64,000 nucleotides of DNA from an uncultured Pseudomonadales bacterium (GCA_943842505.1 CALTDI010000010.1:337239-401238); one strand, 5' to 3'; counted from the first letter of the stretch, positions 36,152 to 45,492 are shown. Numbers and translations: made by a program. The notes: a model not told the origin generated them from the sequence alone.

Positions 36152-37558
36152 GTGGCTCTCAACGTTCGGATGAATTTTCCCTCTCATGCAGGCCGCTATT
36201 CACCTAACTGGCAGACAGTAAGGGCTTTTGCATCGGTGCTGCTGATGCTCGGCCTGTTTATCCTGCCTCTAAGTCGAGTTGCCGCCCTCGAGGCTATCGA
36301 ATCCCCCAATCAATACACGCTGCCTGCGGATATGAGTGCCGTGCACTTCTATTTAATCACCGTAGATGTCGGTGACAGGATATGGGACAACTTCGGTCAT
36401 ACCGCGCTGCGCGTCATCGACGAAGATGCAAATATCGACCTGGTGTTTAACTGGGGACTTTTTCGTATCAATGGCGGTCCCGTCGCCTTCTCCTACAATT
36501 TTTTCAAGGGGATTATGAATTACGAACTGGGCACAAAACCGCCTAATCAGGAATTCGCGATGTATCGCGCGCAGGAGCGCAGTGTCTGGCAGGACAAGAT
36601 TAATCTCACCAACCCGCAGAAAGAAATTCTCTACACTCGTCTGTTGTGGAACTCGCAGCCCGAGAACATCGTCTACCCCTATCAATACTTCTTCGATAAT
36701 TGCACGACCCGTGTACGGGACTATCTGGATGAGGCTCTTTCCGGTCGATTGGCGGTATTCAAGGATGGCTTGACTGACTCTACGTTCCGCGATCAAGTGC
36801 GAGCGCACTATGAATCCGTGGCGCTTATCGGTTTCTCCCTCGATGTATTGATGAACAGCAATATCGATAGACCGATGACTGAGTGGGAAGCTATGTTCCT
36901 GCCGCTTACTTTAAGAGAACAGCTCTATCTGGTCGAATCCGATGTGGCGGAGAACGGAGTGCGTAATATGCTGCTCTCCGGTTCGCAGCAGATTATGCTG
37001 TTTCCTCCACCTACGGTTGAGACGGACCCTTACCAGATAGCGTCTATAACACTATTGGCGCCAGTACTGCTGTTGTTCCTGATGTTGAAGAAGATTCCCA
37101 TGTCGTATTTTGCAACACACTCGCGCATAGGCTTGAATCTACCCGGAATCAATTTTCGCCTACTTGGTTTGCTGGGTATTCTGGTGGCTCTATTCAGCGG
37201 TATCTACGGCATCTTGATGTTGGGCAGCTGGTTTGTGTCCGGCCACCTGGATCTGCACCACAATATCAACCTGCTCCTGTTCTGGCCGACGGATCTGCTG
37301 GGTATCTTCGTCGCACTGCGTTGGCTTATTTTTTGTAGGCCATGGCCCATGACGCATAATAGTGCGCCATTCTTGAATTACTACATGATGGCCCATGTGT
37401 TTGGCATGGCTGTCTATGCGGCCGTGACATTCTTGCAGCTGGCGGATCAATCCACTTTGAATATCAGCTTATATGTTCTGCCCGGCCTAACACTGTTCAC
37501 CGTGCTTGTCTGGCTGGTTGGATTCGAGCCAGCGAAACCCAGGAACAGTTTTTTCTAG
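36152..37558 (+). CDS. DUF4105 membrane protein
   Basis: 468 residues. After an N-terminal hydrophobic segment (about 25-45) comes the DUF4105/Lnb N-terminal periplasmic domain: HFYLITVDVGDRIWDNFGHTALRVID, FNWGLFRINGG and PYQYFFDNCTTRVRDYLDEAL, with a conserved Cys/His set suggestive of a papain-like (NlpC-like) fold. Four or five membrane helices follow from about residue 300. The function of the family is unknown; the first domain probably faces the periplasm. Start is GTG at 36152; an ATG at 36170 is an alternative. Confidence 0.85.
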   Translation: MALNVRMNFPSHAGRYSPNWQTVRAFASVLLMLGLFILPLSRVAALEAIESPNQYTLPADMSAVHFYLITVDVGDRIWDNFGHTALRVIDEDANIDLVFNWGLFRINGGPVAFSYNFFKGIMNYELGTKPPNQEFAMYRAQERSVWQDKINLTNPQKEILYTRLLWNSQPENIVYPYQYFFDNCTTRVRDYLDEALSGRLAVFKDGLTDSTFRDQVRAHYESVALIGFSLDVLMNSNIDRPMTEWEAMFLPLTLREQLYLVESDVAENGVRNMLLSGSQQIMLFPPPTVETDPYQIASITLLAPVLLLFLMLKKIPMSYFATHSRIGLNLPGINFRLLGLLGILVALFSGIYGILMLGSWFVSGHLDLHHNINLLLFWPTDLLGIFVALRWLIFCRPWPMTHNSAPFLNYYMMAHVFGMAVYAAVTFLQLADQSTLNISLYVLPGLTLFTVLVWLVGFEPAKPRNSFF

Positions 37559-37578
37559 ATCCTACCCATCTGTTCAGG

Positions 37579-38559
37579 ATGCCCCATTACATGACGAAAC
37601 TAATTAGCTCAGTAGCGCAACGAGCAGATGAATTACATCCGATGGCGGCGAAAGTCGCCAGGGCTGCCGCCAGGCAGAAGCCTCTGTCTGAATGCAGCGC
37701 CGTGGAGGCCAGGGCCATGCGCGAGGAGCGCGGTAATCCCTTCGCGCCAGAAGCTGTTGCGATGGAAAGTATTACGGATCATTGGCTGCCTGGCGGCGCG
37801 GGGCAGTTGCGGGTGCGGCGCTATCAGCCCATGGCTACTCAGTCCGAGTTGCAGCCGGCCCTCCTCTATTTTCATGGGGGTGGTCATGTGCTGGGCACGC
37901 TAGACGGCTATGACACCGTTGCCCAGCAGCTGGCGCGATTAGGAAATTGCGTGGTGTTTTCGGCTGAGTATCGACTGGCGCCGGAGACGAAGTCTATGGG
38001 TATCTATCAAGATGGCCTCGACATCTATAGTTGGCTACTAAACAGCGGGCCCGATTTAGGTATAGACCCGAATCGCATCGCGATAGGCGGTGACAGCGCC
38101 GGAGGCAACATCGCCATCGCGGTAATGCTGCAGTGCAAGCAACAGAACATCGCCCAGCCTTGCTATCAGGTTCTGATATATCCAGCCATAGACTGTCGCA
38201 TGGGCTATCCGTCCATCGACGAGTTTGCGGAAGGGTATTTTCTGACTAAGGCCGACAAGCAATGGTTTCGAGGACAGTTTCTTGAGTCAGACGAGCGGGC
38301 GAGTGACCCTCTGGTGTCATCTATATTGGCAGATCTTGGCGGCCTGCCTCCAGCACTGGTAATTACGGCGGGCTTCGACCCCTTACGTGATGAGGGCGAA
38401 GCCTTCGCAAAACGTTTAGCGGATCATGGCGTGCCGGTTGAACATGTTTGCTATACAGATATGATTCACGCCTTCGTGTCGTTTGCCGGCGGAATTCCTG
38501 CGGGAATGTCGGCCTTAGAGCGCATCGGCGCGCAGCTGCAGCGAGCCTTTAGCAACTAA
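37579..38559 (+). CDS. Alpha/beta hydrolase, hormone-sensitive-lipase family
   Basis: 326 residues with the family IV elements: oxyanion motif YFHGGGHVLGT (about 95), nucleophile elbow GGDSAGGNIA (about 170), catalytic Asp in FDPLRDEGEAFAKRL (about 265) and His in DMIHAFVSF (about 295). No signal peptide, so likely a cytoplasmic esterase of short acyl or steroid-type esters. It begins 20 bp after the DUF4105 stop and may share its transcript. Confidence 0.92.
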   Translation: MPHYMTKLISSVAQRADELHPMAAKVARAAARQKPLSECSAVEARAMREERGNPFAPEAVAMESITDHWLPGGAGQLRVRRYQPMATQSELQPALLYFHGGGHVLGTLDGYDTVAQQLARLGNCVVFSAEYRLAPETKSMGIYQDGLDIYSWLLNSGPDLGIDPNRIAIGGDSAGGNIAIAVMLQCKQQNIAQPCYQVLIYPAIDCRMGYPSIDEFAEGYFLTKADKQWFRGQFLESDERASDPLVSSILADLGGLPPALVITAGFDPLRDEGEAFAKRLADHGVPVEHVCYTDMIHAFVSFAGGIPAGMSALERIGAQLQRAFSN

Positions 38560-38592
38560 CTTGTCTTCGCTGCCCTTCTCTAAATTGCAGAC

Positions 38593-38622
38593 AAAAAAAG
38601 GCCGAACACTAAGGCTCGGCCT
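38593..38622 (-). terminator. Terminator of pal (minus strand)
   Basis: AGGCCGA and TCGGCCT form a perfect 7-bp stem with a 10-base loop; the seven A residues at 38593-38599 give a T run on the minus strand, so it ends transcription coming from pal. Confidence 0.75.
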
Positions 38623-38695
38623 AACTTCCAAACTGATATTATTCAGTCGATATTTTTAACTAGTTACTCTTTGCTAATCGTTCCGTGAGGGTCGA

Positions 38696-39235
38696 TTAAG
38701 GAGTGACTATTTCTACCCGGCGATTCTGCTGATAGGCGCGCTCATTGGTGGCGCGATCAGCAGGGCGCTCTTCGCCATAGCTCACCATCTCTATCTGGCT
38801 GCGCGATGCACCGTTAACGATTAGGTAGTTGAGAATGCCTTCGGCACGACGCTCGCCTAGTGCCAAATTGTACTCTCTAGTGCCGCGCTCATCTGCATGG
38901 CCTTCAAGGCGGATTCTCTTGTTAGAGTTCGCGGCAAGGTCTCTTGCGTGATAGGTCAACACATTGCGGTCTGCTTGACGGAATTCAGACACGTCGAAGT
39001 CGAAGTAGAAGACTCTGGTATTTAGTGCGGCAGCGGCTATGCGCTCTTCCGCAGCAGCGGCTCGAGCACGTGCCTCGGCTTCCAGCTCTTGGGTGCGACG
39101 GGTGGTCGCATCGATGCCCGATTCGGTTTCGGCTACTACTTCGCTGCTCGCTTCATCGCTGGTTGAGCTACAAGCGGCCAGGCTGAAAAGGGCAATAAAA
39201 AGCAGGGTAAATTTAGTTGATCTAGAGAATTTCAT
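38696..39235 (-). CDS. pal: Peptidoglycan-associated lipoprotein Pal
   Basis: 179 residues: lipoprotein signal with lipobox SLAAC (Cys at about 22), an Ala/Glu-rich coiled linker, then the OmpA-like domain with FYFDFDVSEF, LEGHADERGTREYNLALGERRA and the closing NRRVEI. It anchors the outer membrane to peptidoglycan as part of the Tol-Pal system. The tolQRAB and ybgF genes are not adjacent; pal is transcribed alone here, with AGGAG 8 bases before the ATG. It could also be a Pal paralogue (the OmpA-like lipoprotein family is large). Confidence 0.88.
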   Translation of the reverse strand: MKFSRSTKFTLLFIALFSLAACSSTSDEASSEVVAETESGIDATTRRTQELEAEARARAAAAEERIAAAALNTRVFYFDFDVSEFRQADRNVLTYHARDLAANSNKRIRLEGHADERGTREYNLALGERRAEGILNYLIVNGASRSQIEMVSYGEERPADRATNERAYQQNRRVEIVTP

Positions 39236-39589
39236 GGCATCTCCTAAGAGGTATCTAGTGGAAGTCTGTGTGCAAACTGTTTTTCTGCAATTTTTGTTTG
39301 CAATTACAGTATGTTAAAAAGAGGGCGAAGGATACCGTAATTGCGGCTTTAAATCCAACGAGACAATCGATTTTAGCGTTAAATTTTGCAGAAAATTGCA
39401 GCAGATCAACGCGATTCTAGGGGTCTGCGATCTTCCGAGCAATCGTTCGATTATTGCTTATCAAGGGCGGGGAATAATGGTAATCTTCGCCTTCTTCGAA
39501 ATTCGAGTTACACCCGTCGCGGGCTTGTTTTAGTCCGAATATCAAGGGTAGCCCAGGGCATTTTGGCCCGGAACAACAGGAGATTTACA
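39236..39589. other. Divergent intergenic region, pal / acyl-CoA operon
   Basis: 354 bp holding the promoters of pal (minus) and the acyl-CoA operon (plus). Visible items are an 11-bp palindrome TCGAAATTCGA at 39496-39506, a weak Anr-like TTGCAGCAGATCAA at 39396-39409 (eight of ten) and AGGAG at 39578-39582 before the TTG start. No gene. Confidence 0.4.
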
Positions 39590-40789
39590 TTGAACGCTGA
39601 TTTTACCGCTGAAGAACTGCAATTCGAGCAGGAAGTTCGGGAGTTTTTGCAGAATGATTTTCCAGCTGAATACCGAGAGAAGGTCGATGCTGGCATTCGC
39701 CTGAGCAAAGAGGAACTGGTGCACTGGCAGAAGATTCTCTACAAGAAGGGCTGGGCAGCCTCAAATTGGCCGGCCGAATACGGTGGTACTGGCTGGACGG
39801 CTACACAGAAGCACATCTTCGCAACGGAAATGGGCCTTATCGGTGCGCCGGAACCCGTTCCATTTGGTATGAAGATGGTTGCTCCGGTAATCATGGCTTA
39901 CGGCTCGGATGAGCAGAAGCAGCGTTTTCTTCCCGATATTCTGGAAAGTAATGTGTGGTGGTGTCAGGGTTATTCCGAGCCCAACGCAGGTTCGGATCTG
40001 GCGTCATTAAAGACGTCTGCCGTGCGAGATGGTGATGAATACGTAGTCAATGGCAGCAAGACCTGGAACACCTACGGTCAGTATGCTGACTGGATTTTCT
40101 GCCTGGTACGCACCGACAACAGCGTGAAGAAGCAAGAAGGTATTAGTTTTCTGCTCATAGACATGAAGACCCCAGGTATAACTCTCAAGCCTATCGTGTT
40201 GCTAGACGGTCATGCCGAAGTTAACGAAGTATTCTTCGATGACGTCAGGGTGCCGGCTAACAATCTTATCGGTGAAGAGAACAAGGGTTGGACCTACGCC
40301 AAAGTATTGCTTACTCATGAACGTACAAATATCTCGGGCGTACCCCGCGGTAAGCGCCGACTGGCTGCGCTCAAGCGTCTCGCTAAGAATACCGACGATG
40401 GTTTCGGTGGCACGATGTTGGACAATGCGTCATTCAGGACGAAGTTGGCCGAGGTTGAGATTGAGTTGCAGGCACTGGAATATTCTGAGCTGCGTACTCT
40501 TGCCGCCTTGAGCGTAGGTAATGCGCCTGGCCCTGAGTCGTCGATTCTAAAGATTGTCGGAACAGAACTCGCCCAGGAGATGGATGAAATGTTCGTCGAC
40601 CTGGCAGGCTACCATTGTCTCCCTTTCGTACCTGAACAGTTTGAAGACGGTTTCCAGGGCGAGGCTATAGGCCCGGGTAATTCGGCGGCAGCGGCACTGA
40701 CCTATTTTAATAATCGCAAGCTGTCGATATTCGGTGGCTCTAACGAAATTCAACGTAACATTATCAGCAAGGCTGTATTGGGTCTGTAA
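39590..40789 (+). CDS. Acyl-CoA dehydrogenase (pair member 1)
   Basis: 399 residues from the TTG at 39590, 7 bases after AGGAG; the frame is open far upstream, but homology begins at NADFTAEELQFEQEVREFL. Typical FAD-dependent ACAD: WCQGYSEPNAGSDLASLKTSA (FAD/substrate loop) and a C-terminal SIFGGSNEIQRNIISK. The Glu found in MCAD-type enzymes in the IYEGT position is a Gly here, as in ACADs that need a partner subunit or use another base. First gene of a five-gene operon and immediately followed by a second, shorter ACAD, the pattern of alpha2-beta2 heteromers. Confidence 0.92.
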   Translation: MNADFTAEELQFEQEVREFLQNDFPAEYREKVDAGIRLSKEELVHWQKILYKKGWAASNWPAEYGGTGWTATQKHIFATEMGLIGAPEPVPFGMKMVAPVIMAYGSDEQKQRFLPDILESNVWWCQGYSEPNAGSDLASLKTSAVRDGDEYVVNGSKTWNTYGQYADWIFCLVRTDNSVKKQEGISFLLIDMKTPGITLKPIVLLDGHAEVNEVFFDDVRVPANNLIGEENKGWTYAKVLLTHERTNISGVPRGKRRLAALKRLAKNTDDGFGGTMLDNASFRTKLAEVEIELQALEYSELRTLAALSVGNAPGPESSILKIVGTELAQEMDEMFVDLAGYHCLPFVPEQFEDGFQGEAIGPGNSAAAALTYFNNRKLSIFGGSNEIQRNIISKAVLGL

Positions 40790-40845
40790 TAGATTCGATG
40801 AGTGCCTTGGGCTGACAACGTAGATAGATTTAAAGAGGGATTATT

Positions 40846-41979
40846 GTGGATTTTTCGAACACAGAAGAACAGCAGATGCTGCAAGAGAGCGTGCAGAAGT
40901 TCGTTTACAAAAGTTATGACTTCGATACGCGTAACAAAATCATAGCGACAGAAAAAGGCTTCAGTGATGAAAACTGGGAGCTTTTTGCGGAGCTGGGTTG
41001 GTTGACGGTTCCTTTTCAGGAAGAAGATGGTGGCTTCGGTGGGTCTGCCGTCGACCTCGTCGTGATGATGGAAGAATTTGGTAAGGCAATGTTAGTTGAA
41101 CCCTTCGTCGCGACGACTGTTCTGGCGGGTGGGCTGATCAGCGAACAGGGTAGTGCGCAGCAGAAGGCTGAGCTTTTGCCTAAGATTATGGAAGGTAAGC
41201 TGCAGCTAGCCTGTGCCTATGCCGAGCCGGGTAGCCGCTTCAATCTGGCGAACATCAAAACCTCGGCAGTAGCAGACGGCGACAACATTGTTCTCAATGG
41301 CAGCAAGACAGCGGTTCTGAACGGTTCAAATGCTGAAGTTCTATTGGTCGTGGCGCGTGAATCAGGCGCTGCAACCGATACCACAGGTGTTTCGGTCTTC
41401 ATGGTAGATGCGACAAGTGCTGGGGTTTCAATTCAGGCTTTCGCAAATGTGGATGGCAAGAAGTCAGCCGAGATTACGCTTAAAGACGTCAGCGTATCGG
41501 CGACAGCTAGATTGGGTGAGGCAGGTTCTGCTCTGTCGGCGCTGACTGCCGTCGTCGATCGTGCAACGCTGGCAGTAAGTGCCGAGGCGGTAGGCGCGAT
41601 GGAAGCAATGCTGCATAAGACTGTGGAATACAGCAAGACGCGCAAGCAATTTGGTACGGCGATTGGTACGTTCCAGGCACTACAACATCGTATGGCGGAT
41701 ATGTTCATCGAATGCCAGTTGGCACGTTCTATCGTTATCATGGCAGCCATGAAGTTAGATGGCGGTGAAGACGCGACGGAGAAGAGCAAGTCAGTCTCTG
41801 CAGCTAAGAGTCGCATTGGCAAGGCGATAAACAAGGTCGGCCAGGAAGCTATTCAGATCCATGGTGGCATAGCCATGACAGAAGAATTGGATGTCGGACA
41901 TCTATTCAAGCTGGTTACCGCTGCGGAAATCATGTTTGGGAATACCGATTATCACACCGAACGATTCGCGTCGCTCTAA
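40846..41979 (+). CDS. Acyl-CoA dehydrogenase (pair member 2)
   Basis: 377 residues starting with GTG at 40846, with GAGGG 7 bases upstream. It is an ACAD-fold protein with a weaker FAD loop (CAYAEPGSRFNLANIKTSA instead of the GSD pattern), RKQFGTAIGTFQALQHRMADM and a C-terminal QIHGGIAMTEELDVGHLFK. The last motif also occurs in the protein at 56526-57674. Probably the partner subunit of the ACAD just upstream (56-bp gap). The substrate is not deducible, but bulky or branched acyl-CoAs are usual for such pairs. Confidence 0.9.
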   Translation: MDFSNTEEQQMLQESVQKFVYKSYDFDTRNKIIATEKGFSDENWELFAELGWLTVPFQEEDGGFGGSAVDLVVMMEEFGKAMLVEPFVATTVLAGGLISEQGSAQQKAELLPKIMEGKLQLACAYAEPGSRFNLANIKTSAVADGDNIVLNGSKTAVLNGSNAEVLLVVARESGAATDTTGVSVFMVDATSAGVSIQAFANVDGKKSAEITLKDVSVSATARLGEAGSALSALTAVVDRATLAVSAEAVGAMEAMLHKTVEYSKTRKQFGTAIGTFQALQHRMADMFIECQLARSIVIMAAMKLDGGEDATEKSKSVSAAKSRIGKAINKVGQEAIQIHGGIAMTEELDVGHLFKLVTAAEIMFGNTDYHTERFASL

Positions 41980-42031
41980 GAGAGGTCTTCATGTCTCTCA
42001 GTGCTATTCCCCGCGTGTGGCTGTCTGAACC

Positions 42032-42742
42032 GTGAGCGAAATCATCTTGGTTCGCCACGGACAGGCATCATTCGGTGCAGATTCCTACGATAAATTGAGC
42101 GATAAGGGTGTCGAGCAAGTCAAAGTGCTTGCACGGCACTGGCAGGAAGTGGGCGAGCAATTCGACCATGTGTACAGTGGCACCTTGCTTAGACAGAGAG
42201 AGACAGCGAACGAGTTGCTCGCTCTGGTAAAGGGTGCTCCAAGCGCTTCTACTGAAAACCCCTCCTTCAATGAATACAATGGTGATCCTCTCATGCGTGT
42301 GTATCTTCGTGATCACGCAGCGCAGGAGGGATTCGACGTGCCGATTGCCTGGCCTATTAAAGATGAGCGCCTGTTCCAAAGAATTTTCGAAGCCGCCTGC
42401 GCGAAGTGGATACGCGGGGAGCTAACACCTAGTAGTGAGGAAGCAAATTTCGAGCATTGGGCAGACTTTCAAGATCGTGTTCATACCGCCATCGATGAGA
42501 TCATGGCCAGGCATAACGAGGGTGCACGGGTATTAGTCTCCACCTCTGGCGGTGTCATAGCCATGGTGCTGCAAAGAGTACTACAATTCCCCGACGATGC
42601 GGTTATCACCACCAATTGGATGGTGCGCAATAGTTCGGTGAGCCGTATTAAATACGGGCGAGGAAAGGTATCCTTGACTCAATTCAACAGCTTACCCCAT
42701 CTCGAAAGGGCGGGTTTGCAGCAAATGATCACCTATAGATAA
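42032..42742 (+). CDS. Histidine phosphatase family protein
   Basis: 236 residues of the phosphoglycerate-mutase-like superfamily: the catalytic RHG motif is in IILVRHGQASFG at the N terminus, arginine in SGTLLRQRETA, and the second His-region is VLVSTSGGVIAMVL (the usual His replaced by Ser-Gly-Gly context, so activity may be altered). Starts with GTG. It is the third gene of the acyl-CoA operon, next to a kinase-like gene, which suggests it acts on a phosphorylated intermediate of the same pathway. Confidence 0.88.
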   Translation: MSEIILVRHGQASFGADSYDKLSDKGVEQVKVLARHWQEVGEQFDHVYSGTLLRQRETANELLALVKGAPSASTENPSFNEYNGDPLMRVYLRDHAAQEGFDVPIAWPIKDERLFQRIFEAACAKWIRGELTPSSEEANFEHWADFQDRVHTAIDEIMARHNEGARVLVSTSGGVIAMVLQRVLQFPDDAVITTNWMVRNSSVSRIKYGRGKVSLTQFNSLPHLERAGLQQMITYR

Positions 42743-42758
42743 GGCAAAGGATTTCGTT

Positions 42759-43838
42759 TTGACGAACAATGAACTAGTCGATCAAGCCGGAAGTATGCGT
42801 GAGGGTGAGGAGCTCGACCTGAATTGTCTCAGGCAATATCTTGAGCCAGTACTCGGCAGTGCCGCAGCATCTCTGGAGGCCAAACAATTCCCCGGCGGTT
42901 TCTCCAATCTTACCTATCTGCTTAGCAGCGGCGATGAAAAGTGGGTGCTACGCCGACCTCCATTTGGCAGTAAGGTAAAGTCTGCTCATGATATGTCGCG
43001 CGAGTACAAGATTCTCTCGGCTCTGCAAAAAGTCTATTCCTATGGGCCGGTTCCCGTTCATTTCTGTGAAGATCATGACGTGTTGGGCTGTGATTTTTAT
43101 TTGATGACATACATCGAAGGCTTGGTGATTCGTCGCGAGTATCCGGCGAGCCTGAACATGAGTCCGGATCAGATTCGGCAACAGCTGTTTAATTTTTTCG
43201 ATGTGTTGAGTGAGTTGCACTCCGTGGATCTGGTTGAGGCTGGCCTCGATACATTCGGGCGCCCCGAAGGTTATGTTAAGCGGCAGGTTGAAGGATGGTG
43301 CAAGCGCTGGGGCGATGCGGTGACCCCGGATACAGTAAACTGTGATGCAATCATGCAATGGTTGAATGACAATATGCCTGCCGAAAGCGGCAAGGCAAGC
43401 GTGATACATAATGATTACAAGATGGATAACGTTATATTCTCCCTGGAGAATCCTCTTGAGGTAATCGGAGTCCTGGACTGGGAGATGGCAACTGTTGGCG
43501 ATCCCCTAATGGATCTGGGTTGCACCCTTGGTTACTGGGTTGAAACTTCAGATCCAGATTTTTTCCGCGAATACAGAACAATGCCGAGCGATATTGAGGG
43601 TGCGCCTACTCGCGCCGAGATCGTCGCTCGCTTTCAAGAGAAGACAGGCATCCCCGTAGATAACTTCCCCTTCTACTTTTGTTTCGGTCTGTTTCGTTTA
43701 GCCGTAATTGGTCAGCAAATCTACTACCGTTATTATCAGGGCCTGACGAAGGACAAACGTTTTGCGATGATGGTTAAGAAAACCCACATTCTGCAGCAGA
43801 TGTGTGAACTGATTATTGCCGGCAAGGTAACTACATAA
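42759..43838 (+). CDS. APH-type phosphotransferase (ACAD10/11, LvaA-like)
   Basis: 359 residues of the aminoglycoside-phosphotransferase fold: KWVLRRPP (ATP lysine region), the catalytic loop VIHNDYKMDNVIF (His-Asn-Asp, about 220) and the metal-binding VLDWEMATVGDPLMDLG. This is the subfamily fused to ACAD in human ACAD10/ACAD11 and found as LvaA in Pseudomonas putida levulinate catabolism, where it phosphorylates 4-hydroxyacyl-CoA. Its presence beside two ACAD genes supports such a role. The start is TTG at 42759 with AAGGA 7 bases before. An antibiotic kinase role is unlikely from context. Confidence 0.9.
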   Translation: MTNNELVDQAGSMREGEELDLNCLRQYLEPVLGSAAASLEAKQFPGGFSNLTYLLSSGDEKWVLRRPPFGSKVKSAHDMSREYKILSALQKVYSYGPVPVHFCEDHDVLGCDFYLMTYIEGLVIRREYPASLNMSPDQIRQQLFNFFDVLSELHSVDLVEAGLDTFGRPEGYVKRQVEGWCKRWGDAVTPDTVNCDAIMQWLNDNMPAESGKASVIHNDYKMDNVIFSLENPLEVIGVLDWEMATVGDPLMDLGCTLGYWVETSDPDFFREYRTMPSDIEGAPTRAEIVARFQEKTGIPVDNFPFYFCFGLFRLAVIGQQIYYRYYQGLTKDKRFAMMVKKTHILQQMCELIIAGKVTT

Positions 43839-43889
43839 GTTCGGTACTAAGAACTAGAATACATACTCCCAAGATTCAGGAATAAAGCG

Positions 43890-44675
43890 ATGGCCTTCGA
43901 TATTAGTGAACTGTTCTCCGTGTCCGGTAAGGTGGCAATAGTTACGGGTGGCTCGAGGGGTATTGGTAAGATGATCGCCGAAGGCTATGTGGCGAACGGT
44001 GTAAAGACCTATATCACCGCACGAAAAGCCGAGGCCTGTGAGGCGACGGCACAAGAGTTGTCGGCTCAGGGAGAGTGCATAGCTATCCCCGCGGACCTCT
44101 CTACCAAGGCTGGCAGGGATTCGTTCGTCAGTGAAATTAAGCAGCGCGAATCGAAGATCGATATCCTGGTAAATAATGCCGGCGCTGCCTGGGGAGCCCC
44201 GTTCGAGGAATATCCGGACGAAGGCTATGACAAGGTAATGGATATCAATGTGAAGGCCGTGTTTACCTTGACGCGAGACCTGATGCCTCTGCTTTGTAAG
44301 GATGCCAGCCCGGAACAGCCGAGTCGTGTGATCAATATCGGCTCTATCGATGGCTTGCGTGTCTCTAGCATGGATAATTTTGCCTATGGTGCGAGCAAGG
44401 CTGCCGTGCATTTCCTCACTAAGAACCTGGCAGTACGTTTGGCGCCTAAAGGTATTACGGTGAATGCTATCGCCCCTGGTGCTTTCGAGAGCCAGATGAT
44501 GGATCACACGTTGAGCCAATTTCGAGACAAGATAGAGGCGGAGAATCCGCTGGGCAGAATAGGCAGGCCTACCGATATGGCAGGGCTCGCGCTCTATCTG
44601 GCCTGTAACGCCTCCAAGTATATGACGGGGCAGGTAATCGCCATAGACGGCGGCCGCCACCTGGGTTCCCGCTAG
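43890..44675 (+). CDS. SDR family oxidoreductase, RhlG-like
   Basis: 261 residues, classical SDR: VTGGSRGIGK, NNAGAAWG, Ser in INIGSIDG, YGASKAA with Tyr/Lys, and IDGGRHLG at the end. The overall sequence is closest by eye to RhlG-type beta-ketoacyl reductases (GKVAIVTGGSRGIGKMIAEG, APLIDGG-type ending). Fifth and last gene of the acyl-CoA operon, with AGGA 8 bases before the ATG. It probably reduces or oxidises a hydroxy/keto intermediate of the pathway. Confidence 0.92.
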   Translation: MAFDISELFSVSGKVAIVTGGSRGIGKMIAEGYVANGVKTYITARKAEACEATAQELSAQGECIAIPADLSTKAGRDSFVSEIKQRESKIDILVNNAGAAWGAPFEEYPDEGYDKVMDINVKAVFTLTRDLMPLLCKDASPEQPSRVINIGSIDGLRVSSMDNFAYGASKAAVHFLTKNLAVRLAPKGITVNAIAPGAFESQMMDHTLSQFRDKIEAENPLGRIGRPTDMAGLALYLACNASKYMTGQVIAIDGGRHLGSR

Positions 44676-44679
44676 CCAT

Positions 44680-44715
44680 CCCTGGCGAGCGAAGCACCAG
44701 GGGCGAAATTTCGCC
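44680..44715 (+). terminator. Terminator-like hairpins after the acyl-CoA operon
   Basis: CCCTGG...CCAGGG (44680-44702) and the perfect 14-bp palindrome GGCGAAATTTCGCC (44702-44715), followed by TTCTCTTC. Either or both may end the operon. Confidence 0.55.
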
Positions 44716-44778
44716 TTCTCTTCAAAGTTTTAGTTATCTAGCGAGAGTGCAGGAGCGGTTTGTCGTGAAACCCTTCCA

Positions 44779-45492
44779 ATGGCGCGCGCTTCAATGGTAC
44801 TTTTACGGCTCTCCATAATTAGAAGGTTAGCTAAGCCCGTGAACCCAGTCAGTCTGCCCAAAATAGTTGTAATCAGTGTCGCTTTCGTAAGCGGGTTTAG
44901 CATCATGACTATCGAGATGCTCGGTGCGCGTATCATGGCGCCTTATTTCGGTGGAAGTATCTCCGTGTGGGGAAGTCTCATCACTGTCTTCATGCTTGCG
45001 CTGTCGGTGGGGTATTTAATCGGTGGCCGACTATCGACACGTAATCCCAATCCCAAGACATTTGCACTGTTCTTCATTTCGGCGGCTATTTTTTCCATCC
45101 CAATCATCGTTTTCGCCGATGCGATTATGCGACCAATATTTCTAGCCATAGAAGATCCGCGCTATGGTTCGCTGTTTGCCTCAATATTTTTGTATTTTAT
45201 TCCAACCAGCATACTGGGAATGATCTCTCCCTATTCTGTTCGTCTGATGGTGGATTCCCATGAGCATAGTGGTCATATGGCTGGGCAATTGTTTTTCGTC
45301 TCAACCATTGGAAGTGCTGGCGGCACTCTGGCGACTAGTTTCTATTTTGTATTATGGTTCGACGTGAACCAGATCCTTTGGGGTGCTGTCGCGGTTCTTC
45401 TTCTGGCGGGCTCACTAATTCTGTTCATAAACTTCTTACTTCAGAAAAATGCTGCAGCTTCAAAGGTACCGGCTTATGAAAAACAAACTTAG
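44779..45492 (+). CDS. Integral membrane half of a split MFS/spermidine-synthase-like system
   Basis: 237 residues with about seven hydrophobic helices, carrying SIMTIEMLGARIMAPYFGGSISVWGSLI, typical of the N-terminal membrane domain of fused MFS/spermidine synthase proteins. Start uncertain: an ATG at 44779 gives an odd basic leader, while the GTG at 44839 starts right before the first helix. It overlaps the next gene by 17 bp, so translation is probably coupled. Role unknown; it may anchor the methyltransferase-like partner. Confidence 0.75.
   Translation: MARASMVLLRLSIIRRLAKPVNPVSLPKIVVISVAFVSGFSIMTIEMLGARIMAPYFGGSISVWGSLITVFMLALSVGYLIGGRLSTRNPNPKTFALFFISAAIFSIPIIVFADAIMRPIFLAIEDPRYGSLFASIFLYFIPTSILGMISPYSVRLMVDSHEHSGHMAGQLFFVSTIGSAGGTLATSFYFVLWFDVNQILWGAVAVLLLAGSLILFINFLLQKNAAASKVPAYEKQT

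Noticed and set aside
39396..39409. TTGCAGCAGATCAA as an Anr box
   Set aside because: Only eight of ten positions match, with one half-site poor and no well-placed -10; left as a note in the intergenic entry.
42759..43838. APH-fold gene as an aminoglycoside resistance gene
   Set aside because: Operon context with two ACADs and the ACAD10/11-type sequence point to acyl-CoA metabolism.
43854..44660. A 268-codon antisense frame opposite the SDR gene
   Set aside because: The sense frame encodes a full SDR with all motifs; the antisense frame is a shadow with no known domain.
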